In this document: one piece after another, positions 48,656 to 64,000 of the stretch
Layout: each line of letters begins with the position of its first letter
Numbering within the stretch: position 1 is the first letter of the stretch
Source: Lingula anatina
Taxonomy: Eukaryota > Brachiopoda > Lingulata > Lingulida > Lingulidae
Reading direction: 5' to 3'
DNA: 64,000 nt
Assembly: GCF_001039355.2 (NCBI RefSeq)
Contig: NW_019774513.1
Coordinates: 774,329 to 838,328 of the forward strand
The notes under the pieces: model-generated
Databases searched by the model: none
Told to the model about the DNA's origin: nothing
Seen by the model: only the letters and a program-made list of their open reading frames with translations
Made by a program: the position numbers and the translations under genes

Positions 48656-51600
48656 GTAATGTAGTAGTAAAATCTTCAGTGTATATAAAACTGTAACGAA
48701 TGATGGGTGCACTATGCATCGATATTTGGTTAAAAGAATTACCTAAGCTCATATGGTCGCATTATCTTGGTCGAGCGCATAAACAGAAAATATCGCCATC
48801 TAACCTGCAAATAGGTAAAAAGTATGGTCATGGACATAAGGTAATTTGTAAACTTTTTTCTTTTAGTTGAATTCCCTTGAGATTTTCGAAAGGAATTTCG
48901 GAGCCATATTTGAATTCCTTTTAACCATTCAAGAAAATAATCACAATAAAGCCAGCTGACTTGGAACAGGATTAGATTCCCTTTCTCTTAAAAAAAGGGA
49001 GGTTGGAAGTTGTAATGATTGCAATTTTTTCAATACCACACAGTTGATTAACCTTTTTTCCATCCTCACGCTTTCTGACAGAAGGCAGTGCACTTGGAGT
49101 GAGGTTTAATTTCCTCTTACGCCCCCGGAAGCGTTTGCCCGGAGTGCGGCGTTAATTTACCTTCTTAACGAGGAAAATGTAAAAAAATCTATAGGCAAGC
49201 TCTTTTTCTGTAATGGTGGAGCGACAAGAATTTTGGAAATGATACCAGTAACTTTCTTGGGGATGCAGATTTTTCAGCGAGGTAAATGATAACTTACTCG
49301 GGATTTAAGCTGTATAAAGGCTACGTCCAGCTGTCAGCAAACAGATAGATTACACCTTTACTCTGAGGTATTCAGGGGAATCGTTGTTATTTCTCAGTGA
49401 AACTAACCACAAACTAATTTTTGAAGACTTTATATCTCGGGGTTTAAAAACCAAACATGTGCAATAAATATTTTCCAAATGTTACTAAAAAGATTACATT
49501 ATACCGATAGTTTATGCAGATTAAGGCTGAATATATCAGTATAACAACGTTTTATTCAGTCAAGAGAGCTAAATGAGACAAAACCAAACACTTTCATCCT
49601 TGTGCTGCACGTCACAGTAGAAATTGTCCGTTATTATATATTCACTTAGCTTTACTCGTGAAAAATCTTGCCCGCCCACCCCCTTAGCCAACTCTTTGAG
49701 CCGACAGTGTGCCTCTGCTCGTAAAAAAAGACTTTTTAGATTAGATCAGACCCATGCCAGAAATACATATCAGGTGTTATGTTCATCAAAAGTTTACGGG
49801 TAAAACTAGTTACATTTACATTTGCCTATTTCAAAGGAAGAAGGAGAGACGATTTTATTCTTTTAAAACGCCAGCACAAATATTTTATTTATGGTTTAGA
49901 TTTCAAAGCTTCTCGTGAACACCGCATCTTATGTCAGGTTGTGAAGATAAGAGAAGTTTTGCAACCTAACTGAAGAAAGTAAACCATAAAATAATGAAGA
50001 AGGCGTTCGCATTAGAAATTAAAATCTATGGAGTAAGGGTAAACAGACGCCAGCGTACGCGCACTAATATTGAAAGAAAATTGTGCTTGAATTTTTTTTC
50101 TCATTTTGGCTTGTTTTTTTAATGTCTTTTATTTCAAGTAGAAAACCAAATATTCTGAGTGCAAACAAATCTTTCATTTCTGGAAAGTCCACTCAGGTTC
50201 ACCAGATCTCTTGTCATAGGTCACCTGAACTCGAACACAGGTCATTAAGGGGTGACACACAGGTCATCATGGTCAAGAAGTGGTCAGCCTCATTAGCGTT
50301 TGATCTATCAGAAAAAAATCATCTGAAATCTCTTCACGACCGACGTTTGTGTATTAATTAGTCACTTTTAAAATAGGTGTTTTTATGGGTTTTTGAAAAA
50401 TTATCTTATGCACAATACAACAGGTTTTATGTTAAATATTTAAATAGTTCTATTTTCAGCAACATCCATGCAAGATCCTTTAGAAACTGGCATTTGCACT
50501 TTTACGTTTTGTGAATCCGTGCACTCGATTCATATTACGCCACAGTGCCAAAAATGTGGCATCAACAATTATGAAATACTAGTTTTCCAATAACAGGGGA
50601 AAATTTACAATAAAACTATAACAATATAGGTTCTGCCACACCTGTGAAAATTTGTTCGAATTACATTATATTCGCAATGCCATTGGGTGTACATGTAGGT
50701 GACTGACAAACTAAGGTTTTGTTGGAATTCGGAGGTATCACTACGTTTTCAGTCCTTGACAATACACGGTATTTACTGATGATCAAATCTGCAATTATAT
50801 GGGACCCCCAAATCTGCAATGATAAGGCATTAGTTTATTGTAGTACAGTTTTCAGAGTCTAATTTGAAACAGGGTTTTATCCTAGCCCTTTTGTTGAATG
50901 TGGACTTCGGAACTTCTCTTACCGTTATTGGACAGCAGCGTACAGTTATGAAGTGTTAAGTTTTTATTGCTTTTAGTAGTTAGTTTTTAACATGTGTAAC
51001 TTGTATATACTGATAATCTTTTACCACCTACTGTGAAACAATAAATATATGAAATAAAAACAGTGGCTTAATATCTTAATACATTAGTTTATTGAATTTT
51101 TTTCGACATAATAATTTCAAATATGAATACACTTATTCAGGTGGGAATTAATTGGTAAATATATGCACCTTTATAGGACATTACAACAACAAAGAGTATT
51201 GCAGTACTTCATATAATGGTTAATTCCTATAGAAAACTAAATCACATTAGTCACTAACCTACAAGATTACACATTACACTGCCTTATGATCAATAGCAAT
51301 CATCATGACAGATTAGTAAACACCCTGTTATTGTTCAAATGTGCATGCACCAAGTTTTGATTACTTTGAGGAATAAAGAGTATCAGGCATTCTTGAATGG
51401 GACTCCATAGTGCAAAAAATCAGTAAGTTTTGTAAAACTGCCCCCCAATTCAAACATTGGGGTAGCTGACAAGTGTTAAATTGGCACTGTCTTAAATCCA
51501 TCATATCATTTAATGAGTCATGTTGCCATGGCGCCAAAGCCTACTGTTTTTAAAATGCAAGAATGCAACTTAGATAAAAATATTTGATCACACCACAGCT

Positions 51601-52112
51601 AATGAATAAAAAGTTGGGTAAATGTTTACAATTTATTAAACATAAAATAACAATAATTTCCTTCTATATAAACACAGGAAAAAAAGAAATAAACTTAAAG
51701 AATTGTGGATATGTTACGAAGACTCAGATCATTCACTGATATTTTTGAAGGCATATGTTTACAATTTACTGTATTAAAGATAAAATAAAATAATTTTGTT
51801 GTATATAATCAACAAAAGAATAAATTGGAATGAACTTGAAGAATTGTGGATGTGTTACAAAGACTCAGATCATTCATTGATTCTTATTATTTTTGAGGGA
51901 AGGGGGTTGTGCCTCAGTGGATGTTCTTTAACTTTTTAACATTAAATACTTTTTAACATTAGATAAGTCTGAGCAAAGTGCGGGGGAGATGAGTTAAAAG
52001 CATGTGCGCTACTCCCCCACACCACTATAAAATAGAACATAAATAGATAAATAACAAATTAATAATAATAATAATAAATTAATAAATAAACTCCTGGGCC
52101 TGGTAGTCAGAG

Positions 52113-52367
52113 ACCGGTTCCCATACCTAGATCAATCTAATAGGATTGATCCACCTCCAAGGAGTTTCTTGCTATATTGCTTTCAGCTTAAGATGCTTAG
52201 ATGTCTGGTACACCTACTAAAGCTGCTAAACAATAATTAATTACCCCCTAGTAGCTTCAGGAGGCATGACAGACATCTAAGCTGATTAAGTTGATTGCAA
52301 TTTAGCGAGAATCCCCTCGGAGATAGATCGATCCACAATTAGTACGACAGGGTCTGGGAATGGTCCC
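52113..52367. mobile_element. Palindromic MITE-like element, family 1
   Basis: GGTTCCCATACC at the left and GTCTGGGAATGGTCCC at the right. AGATCAATCTAATAGGATTG faces GAGATAGATCGATCC, and CTTAGATGTCTGG faces GACAGACATCTAAG around an ATTAATTA centre. It lies just past the TMEM104 stop codon, so it may be in its 3' UTR. Confidence 0.88.
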
Positions 52368-52390
52368 ACAGATAACTGATCTAGTGTCTT

Positions 52391-55300
52391 TCACTGCCTT
52401 GTAATAACATGATTGACAGTGACAAAGGCAATGCAAAGTCCAGCCCACAGCAGAACTAAGATGAACCAAATGGGATGCTTGAAAGGCGATTTGTGTTTAT
52501 TAGCTATATGTGGTCCAAGAGTATTAGACATCTGCTTTCTAGAGTAGTATGCTAAACACACTGGAATCACATACTGGATGCCTGCTCCAGCATATGACCC
52601 AGTTATACTGACAAGGAACCCAACATTATCTGTGACCAGTGCTACAACTATAGGGGGCAGTATAGTCACAAGAGGAAAGACAAGTTTGTCCACTGCCCAA
52701 GGATATGGCCTTCGTGGTCTGTGGCACAAAGTTTTCAAATTGTTCCTTAATGTTATAGCTATAATAGGAAAACTTGTGCTGAGGGTAAACACCGGAAAGA
52801 GTGCTAAGAAATACTGTATGAATACAACATTAGTCACACTGTCTTTAGGGTCACAGCTTGCTTGAAAATTCAGAGTGTACAAATCCTCAAAGTGATTTCC
52901 TGAGAAGCAATATATCCCTGTAAACGACAACAATGCATAAAAACATAGGATTAGTGAGTAGTCGGAGGCAAATAGCAGTGTCAATCTAGACTTGTCTCGG
53001 ATTGGTGCCACAAGTGATGGTAGAGAATGATGGCACATAAAAGAGTAGACACAGACACCAAATAAGTTTGGAAGTCCACTGAAATCTGCTATCACAGGGT
53101 GACCTTCACCTTTCCCCTCAGCCAATCGGATGATAGCCAGCACTATCATCATACCAAAGGCTGAAAACAGAAAGATAAAGACTGCTTTATAACCAGTACT
53201 TAGGCTTAAGAGTTTCTTACACAAATTATCACTTTAATCACTGATACAGAATTTAACAAAATATAAATTCTAAAAAATATTAACAAAGGCGATATCAATA
53301 CTTTTACGTAACAGTATGTTGTTTTACAAATTTTGCGTCAAGAATAACAGACATAAAAAAAAACTTGTCCCTCAAAATGCATATAAAACATTATACAGTG
53401 GATGTCAAAACCCTGCAAAGATAATCATTGTCAATGCCACACTTCCAACAGAATTAACCCCCACCCACCCACACCTAAACAATGACCCAAGTCAAACCAA
53501 ACCAATCATTACAACCCAGCTTAATCACAATCTGCCTTACCTAACCACCTAAACCCAGTGGTCACAATCTGAAGCAGCATAGTCTTTTGTACATTGAAGA
53601 ATGTAAATGGTCCAAGTAAAACAGCAAAAGCTGCCTGAAAATTAAAAAAATAATAATAAATGAAATTACCCACTTCTTACATGTTTGTAGCACTATCTAT
53701 TAAAAAAGTCTCCAAATCTTTCAGAAACATGCTGCAATGAGAAGATTGACAAAGAATAAACAAATTTTCTTGGACAAGACATCACTTACCACGAAAACTC
53801 TATATGCATTCATCCGGGATATTTTCCATGTGTTTCCTCCCCAGCAGAGTTCATCATCAGGCACAGTGGCATTACATGACAAATTGGCTGGTCTGTAAAC
53901 ACTGATGGAAAAGTGATAGCAATTATTTACTGTGACAGTGAAAAACTGCATGAGAAACTGAGAAATCAGTCTACATCTAAAACATATTCAGGATTCAACA
54001 AACAAACCAAATATCCAAACAACACTTTTATATTGTCTACTAAAAACAGATACTACATGTACATTACCAAGGCTCTTCTTATCCTGACAACTGGTGCAGA
54101 AATTTGAATACATCTTTTAACAAAACATACAGCAACCATCTGTCTGTTAATAGTAACTAATGTCTGTTAATAATAACTAATGTTGGGACAAATTAAAGAC
54201 ATAGTGCATGTTATTTCCTCTTTATAAAAATATATCCGAAATCACCAAGGTAAACCCTATAAAAATTTCAATCATTCTATAAACCAGTTTGCTGTGATCA
54301 TATGCTGCATTCCATTTGTGTTTGATGTGACAATGAGGGTTACCTTGATGTGACTGTGCAGATTATATAATGTATTTCATGTCATTATACATGTGGCAAT
54401 ACATTCAACACACAAATAAGTCAGAATGCATTGTACAAAACAGGTAAAAAATCCCTGAAGACCTTTCAAGTCATGCCATTTCCACTCTAATCTCTGGTTT
54501 ACATCAATTCTACTCTGGGGTATATGTCCCTGTAGCATTTGTTATTTGTATTACCCCAACACCTTTTATTTCACCAAGTCAAAGATGAAGTGGAGAAAAA
54601 TATAGTAATGGAAATATTTTCTTTTACTTAATCTAAGCCAGAGAACAGCATCTAAGCCACAGAAGAGCATCTAAGACAGCTGATAAAATATTTACAGCAA
54701 TTACAATCTACACACACACCCACACCTACCAGGCTACATCTCTCATGGATTTTGGCACTGCAGCAGCATAGATGGCCAAGTCCCCATACAGATAAATGGC
54801 TATAATCACATAGAAAGCCAGCACCCCAACTACCAAAAAAAAAAAAAACAAAAAAAAAACATTTTACTAGTAAACCCTGGATAATTATGAAAAATAAATT
54901 ACATAACATCCCCAAACATAGGGTAAAATAAAAGGTTGAATGGTCCCATTCTCCAATTCTCAAGAAGAATACTGGATCATTAAACTTTATCTTGTCAGAA
55001 TATAACAAGTCGCAATGCTACTCATAACTTAAAATTTGTACCATTCAAATAAACAATTAAATGTGTATTATGTTTGTGTGTGTGCTTTTGGGTGTGAGAT
55101 CAAGCCAAAGATCACTTATACTTAAAAAACTGAAAAGTAAACATTCCTTTTTAATTTGATGATCACTGGTGATCAAAAAAGCCTGAATTGTACTAAATGT
55201 CTTTAAAATCTAATGCTTGCACAAGTGAAAATGTAATATCGCATTGACCGAAAATATTCTTACTTCTATGGAAAAACATTGATGCCATCTTCCCCTGAAA

Positions 55301-57972
55301 AAAAATGAGCAAACTATAAATATAACATGACCAAAAAAGAAAGCCTTCACTTTCAGGGATAACAATAATGCTTTTAGCATGCACTGAATACTGTTTACAA
55401 TCCAGAACATATGCTTGAGTTTGACAGACATTTTACATATTTTAGTAATGTGACAAAATATATACAATGCTGTCATAACAATAAATACTGACCATCTCCA
55501 CTCTCTCTGTAATGTCATAAAAGTCTGCTTTAGTTTGATTGGGCTTGGCACCACCTTCTGAGAGAACAAAAAAATAATCAGGTGAGGATGTGAAAGTGAA
55601 AACAAACAGACTTTGTGGTCAAAAGCATGCTTATGCCTAAGTTAAATCTTTAAGTTATAGCACTAATTGACTATACTGTATGTCAATGAATCATTATAAG
55701 GTAGATTACAAAACTGTCAAGATAAATCTTTTAAACAAAATATCAAAGTACATAAATATATTTTACTTTACATATCTTATATCATCGATACTATGGTGCT
55801 TTTTTGTTTTTAAAAGTGTTAATATTTATCAATATCAAAAGCAACTGACAAAATTGAGACCACCCCAAAATCACACCTAATGCAATATTGCATTCAGTGA
55901 CCTACCATCAACATGAGGACTGAGCAGTGGCTTTGACTCTTCCTCATCTGCCACCTCATCATTATCCTCACAACCATCATCATCATCATCATCGAAGAGT
56001 TGGCCACTGTCAGTCAGTGCATGAGATGGGTTCACCACTACTTTCTACACAAAGTTAGTAAAGAAACATTTGTACTCTAAAAAAAGACATTTTAGACACC
56101 ACAAGCACACAATAAGAGAAAATCTCGTCTATGAAGGTGCAATCAAGTCAAAGTGAGTTAAGAAGTGTGATATGATCAATATGCATATGCTGTAGATTCT
56201 GTTTAGCAGTCTTTGGCATGTGAATGGTGCTATGCCATTCAAAAAAAAAAAAAAAAATCTTTGGAAACTTTTTCTCTTTTTTAAAAATTTTTTTATTTAT
56301 TTTTTTTTTCGCAAAGCGCATCCTGATCATGAAATGAAATCAATATCATGAAAATGATGAAAGTTGCACATTTCTTGACCCACTTTCATTTGACGAAAAT
56401 AAATAAATAAATAAATAAATAGTAAAGGGGACCCTATGCCGACAAACAATCATTCTCAAGCCTACCTACCATTGATTAATGACAACAAAGGTTTTCTTTC
56501 ACTTTCATCAGATGGATTATCTATTTCCTGATATATTGTTTCTTCCTTTATTTTTCCACTCTGAAACATTCATACCATCTGTGGTGATTCTCTTTTATGT
56601 GTTTGCTGCCAGAATTGGTTAAGTAATAATTAGTTATCTGGGCTCTTAAAATGCTTATGACATGTAAATGCAGCAAAACAGTTTCATTAACGTTTAAGGG
56701 CTTGGTTTTTCATGCTAATGAAATGCATTCTTACCCTTAAAATTATACGAAAAAGTCTGATTTTCTACCTATTAATGCAAGTGCTATGCACAACTAAATC
56801 AAAAATTTCTCAAAACTTCACTACATCCTCATTAGCTGTTACTTGCAATAACATGTTATTATTCAAGCAAAGTTGTAACTCTTGTTGAATTCATCATGGG
56901 TACTTAATTTCATTCATGATGTTGGTGAACATGAAGTAACAACAAAATGCTAAACATCAACACTTTAAGTCTAACAATCAACATTTTAAGTCAAACAAAT
57001 GTTAGGTAAAATAGCAAGCTGAACATTAAGTATGCAATACATACTCGCTTTAAGCTTTGTAACTTTTTCCACCTAATTCTTGCATTAGCTGCTGCCATGG
57101 CCTCAATCACAAATGTCACAGTTAGATAACTGTAAAATTAAATGCAAGTATGTACAGTAAATTACATATCATGTTCTTGTTAGTATATATATATATATAC
57201 TAGAGGTAGACAATGTATATAAAATATGCATATAATACCAGTATAGATGCATACATACATACATGTATATGCGTATGAGATTGTTTCAGCATTCATCTAT
57301 TACAAATAAGAAGGAAATTGTAAACTAGCAGACATAAAAAATTCTCCTGTTTTGTGACACAGGAATGGGAAATTTGCTTGATTTTCTAATTATATCGTTT
57401 TTATTATTATTGACACAATTTTTTTTTCGGGGGGGGGGGGGGGGAGGAGGTGGAGGGAGAGAGGTGGGATTAACTTCAAAGCTCAACTTAAAAGGGAGGA
57501 GGAAATACATGGTCCCCTGTGCCCTCCCCCCTCCAAATCTGCCATTTATATGTTAACTCATCAATGCATAAGGTCTGTTACTGTGTTAGATGTACTTTAT
57601 TTGCCAGTCTTACCTTGTAAATGCCAGAAAGACCACCATGATAAGACTAAGCAGCCACCCTGCACCACTGAAAGCTTTCGGCATTGTCAAAGCACCTGTG
57701 CCAACTATCAAGTTGAACACATACACCAAGCCCACCTAGAATAAATGGACACCAGCTTCATGATAACTTCAATGTGTTTGCAGTGTAAATTATTGGTGTA
57801 GTGGTAACAGTCATTATATAGTGACACATAAATTGAACACCTCCAGAAAAATAATTTTAAAAAAATACAAAATACATGACAACATGTTTCTCAAACTGTT
57901 CAACTCTACCATTTAAAATTAATATTTAAAACTGACTCAGACTGTAATTGGAGAACTTTAAAGGCCCTCTCC

Positions 57973-58015
<43 letters not shown>

Positions 58016-58126
58016 TTAAATTCTGTTGTTTAATAAATACATTTGCAAAAGGATAAAATCTAAAGAAATATCACAACTTACTGCAGGCGAATACAAAGTC
58101 CCGGTATCTGTGACATCCCCAGCCAT
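52391..58126 (-). CDS. TMEM104: TMEM104, multi-pass transporter-like membrane protein
   Basis: Ten exons: 58126-58082, 57735-57614, 57129-57045, 56044-55906, 55557-55493, 55294-55264, 54829-54730, 53901-53790, 53634-53541 and 53160-52391. Phases agree throughout and give 520 codons; human TMEM104 is about 496. The start reads MAGDVTDTGTLYSPA, followed by VGLVYVFNLIVGTGALTMPK, the family's conserved first membrane segment. Later landmarks are FVIEAMAAANA, YDITERVEM, YGDLAIYAAAVPKS, GEGHPVIADFSGLPNLFGVC, TSFPIIAITLRNNLK and GIQYVIPVCLAYYSRK. The family belongs to the amino acid/auxin permease-like group; the substrate is, to my knowledge, not established. An acidic loop in exon 4 has six consecutive Asp codons. 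The 53901 acceptor was chosen because the next AG downstream would create a stop. Confidence 0.95.
54842..54860. repeat. A-rich tract in TMEM104 intron
   Basis: Two A runs separated by one C lie immediately upstream (minus strand) of exon 54829-54730 and form the polypyrimidine tract of its acceptor. Confidence 0.6.
57972..58014. repeat. AAT trinucleotide microsatellite
   Basis: About 14 AAT units in TMEM104 intron 1. Confidence 0.95.
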
Positions 58127-58616
58127 TATTTTACTTCGGTGGTCCCTAGATTCAAGAAACCAAGTCAAGGGTCAAGTCCCTCCCCTCACACTGATGTATT
58201 AACGTGTCGGTAGGTTGCCTGAACGTTGCACCTTTCTATCGGCTGATACTTTCCCAACTCACCTCACTACTGTATGTGTGCAATTACTCTTACATACTGT
58301 ATATTTAACAATTAAAATGGATAATCTTCCCCGTTTCTGTTCATCATGTGTGAGCTCGTCAGGTCCTCATGACCAACGTGGCACGCTTGTGCCATGCTAA
58401 AATAATAACATTTTCTTTTCTTTTACTGCTAAAGAATTAAAAATAAATAACATTTAAGTCAATGACAATAATAATAACAAATTTTTTAAGTAATATTAGA
58501 CTTCGAGTGTATTTTTGCTTTTGATAAAATAATGAACATATTTGGCTTTTAGGTTTATACTAAGCAATTTTGGAGAAAGAGGTCAAGGTTAAGTAAAGGC
58601 CACATGCAGCTCGAGG
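58127..58616. promoter_or_regulatory. Bidirectional TMEM104 / NAT9 promoter region
   Basis: 490 bp separates the divergent start codons of TMEM104 (minus) and NAT9 (plus). Both promoters and 5' UTRs must lie here unless there are undetected upstream exons. No TATA box or named site could be assigned. Confidence 0.7.
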
Positions 58617-62141
<3,525 letters not shown>

Positions 62142-64000
62142 CACATGATAAAATAAAATAAAAATGATATCTGCCAAAGGAAGAGGCCCATTGGAATTGA
62201 TTTTAGTGGGGAACAAACTGATTGTCATCTGCTCACACACTGGGCTGATAGCATGCTGCCATCTAGCGAGCGGATAAACCAGAACAATGTTGCTGCCACC
62301 TGGTGAGCATACAAGCAGGCTGTGGAATGATGGCAGGACCTGTTATGTTATGCATAGGTCTAGAAACTGCACCAGCACAGGGATTTCTGATGTCACAAAT
62401 ACAAAATACAGTGATTCATTTGCAAATGGTTCACTAATATTGCTAGTTACTCACCAGATAGACCTGAGCCTGAAGATTTATTCATTCATTAATTTATTGC
62501 TTTAATTAGTATGTAAGGAATATGCAGGAGAATAAAAGACGTGACATATACACAGTGGGAATGCAAACTGTGACAGAGAGCAAACAAACATATTGGTGAA
62601 ACACTGTTTTTCAGATGAAATTTCTTGATTTGGGAACATTATAATCACATTCATTGACAAATGGCAAAAAGTGTTTCACCAAAACAGACTGGGGTGGTGT
62701 TACTATAACATGTATCTTAACTGATTTTAAAGGACTCAAGCATACTACACTGTATTATTCTTATGCATTATACAGATATCTCAGTATGATTCTTCATGCA
62801 AGGCTTATCATTGAGTTTTTGAGTTTCAACTTTTTTCTCCAATATTTTTATCAGCTAAGCTGAAACATCACCATGATTGACTGATGCAGCATGCATGTAC
62901 CAAGCTATAAGTAACAGACCTAACTAAAAGCAAATTTATATGCATTTCATGATGCCATTATACATATTATCCTTGATTAAATATTATCATATCATGACAC
63001 CAGGCGGTATTAAAACTAATAACATCCATTATAACACCAAATAATTGATTGCAATTTGGCATGATTTGAATTTATAAAATAAATGTTATATAAAATATTT
63101 TGCTCTCACAATGTCACCAAATACACAATTATTTCTTAAAAGTTGGTCAGCCAATCGACTTGGACTTAACTGAGAATATGTGATAACCTCCTTTTGATGG
63201 ACCTTTCAGGCTAAATCCATAGTTTGGATGGATACTTCACATTTAAAATCTGTACAATGAAGCTTCCTCCAAAGGAATAAGTGTCCAAGGAACTAGACTG
63301 ATAATGATCACTGCTAAGTCTTATGGGGTCTTCTATCTTCTGTGGTCCTCCTTTTACCCAGTTTTTGAATAAAACACTAATGTCCAATGGTTATTAGACT
63401 TATTCTTTGTTACCTTATTTTTAAAGCACTAAAAGCATCTAGAGCAGAGTTTGCTCTTTTCCTTACCACTGCTGCTGCAGCTGAAAAAGATGAAGGAACA
63501 TGGTGTCACACCTAACACACTGGACACTGACCAACAGCTAAAAAAATCCCTGCGCTGATTGCCAGATACAAGTTGGACCAAATGGTTATTTATTAATATG
63601 GTATGACATAATAAAATTAACATTTCTTTTAAAACATACATATCAATGAAATGTCAATAAAATGAATTAATTAATCAATTTACTCCAAGATAGATTTTTT
63701 AAAACAATTACAAGACCTAATTACAAGTATTAACAATTACAAGACCTAATTACAATTACAAGTATTTAAAAATAATATACTAAGGCAAACAGCACTTAAC
63801 TAAAATATCACTTTAGAAAAAAATGAATAAATGGTAATGGAAAGTAAAAATAAATCTGTACTGGAAGGGGAAAAAGCTGTGGATATATTTGCAGTGGTTT
63901 GACAAAATTATTATTTGGTACTCAAGCATGCCAACTGATTGTATTTTATCAACTGATATAAGCAACTGGTTATGAAAAAGCAATAATTCTAGTACTGTAA
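62142..64000. other. NAT9 3' UTR and downstream AT-rich sequence
   Basis: An AATAAA at 62531-62536 is a candidate poly(A) signal for NAT9. Nothing else gene-like was recognised to the end of the window. Confidence 0.5.

Larger units (their letters stand above)
46777..52390. other. Spacer upstream of the visible CTHRC1-like exons and downstream of TMEM104
   Basis: Holds the GGGGCTAGTTGG repeat cluster (46960-48655) and a palindromic element (52113-52367). I found no supported exon between 48660 and 52112. Missing 5' exons of the CTHRC1-like gene could lie here or beyond. A TTTATT at 51632-51637 could be a TMEM104 poly(A) signal. Confidence 0.5.

Noticed and set aside
53721-53951. TMEM104 exon 8 beginning at the nearer AG (53889)
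   Set aside because: Joining there creates a TGA. The AG ending at 53902 gives Cys and keeps the frame, so it was used.
54652-55008. 118-codon hydrophobic minus-strand open frame
   Set aside because: It reads through TMEM104 exon 54829-54730 in the wrong frame and into intron, with a Phe/Val run from the A-rich tract.
57365-57556. Glycine-rich open frame
   Set aside because: The glycines come from a G homopolymer in a TMEM104 intron.

Overview
The window is nuclear DNA from an animal. It is AT-rich, the genes are split into many short GT-AG exons, introns carry microsatellites and palindromic repeats, and every recognisable protein is a bilaterian family. Repeat style, intron size and about 2% divergence between two near-identical blocks fit a highly heterozygous marine invertebrate, perhaps a mollusc or other lophotrochozoan, but the species cannot be fixed from the sequence. 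No operons, CRISPR arrays, rRNA or tRNA genes were recognised.

Layout. (1) 1-16.8 kb, minus strand: an FHIP1 (FAM160A) gene, the FTS-Hook-interacting protein that links dynein adaptors to endosomes. Its 3' end lies outside the window. One internal exon is followed, on its intron side, by an 11-copy 105-bp tandem array made from its own 3' splice site. (2) 17.7-39.7 kb, plus strand, head-to-head with FHIP1: SH3RF/POSH, an E3 ligase scaffold with a RING domain and four SH3 domains. A block holding eight exons occurs twice in tandem, joined at a single N (32153). Copy B carries an extra 1.2-kb insertion. This is either an unmerged second haplotype in the assembly or a real in-frame exon duplication. 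(3) 43.7-46.8 kb, minus strand: the C-terminal exons of a CTHRC1-like secreted protein, with a decayed LINE reverse transcriptase in one intron. (4) 46.9-48.7 kb: a cluster of direct and inverted repeats built around a GGGGCTAGTTGG core and interrupted by single Ns. (5) 52.4-58.1 kb, minus strand: a complete TMEM104 transporter-like gene. (6) 58.6-62.1 kb, plus strand: a complete NAT9 acetyltransferase gene, head-to-head with TMEM104 across about 490 bp; from memory the same arrangement exists in human. (7) 62.2-64 kb: AT-rich sequence with no gene seen.

At least eight short foldback (MITE-like) elements lie in introns and spacers. I see no wholly new biochemical system. The most unusual signals are the splice-site minisatellite in FHIP1, the duplicated exon block in SH3RF, and the palindromic repeat families. 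All exon boundaries were read by eye from splice consensus, phase and family resemblance; no alignment or search was run.
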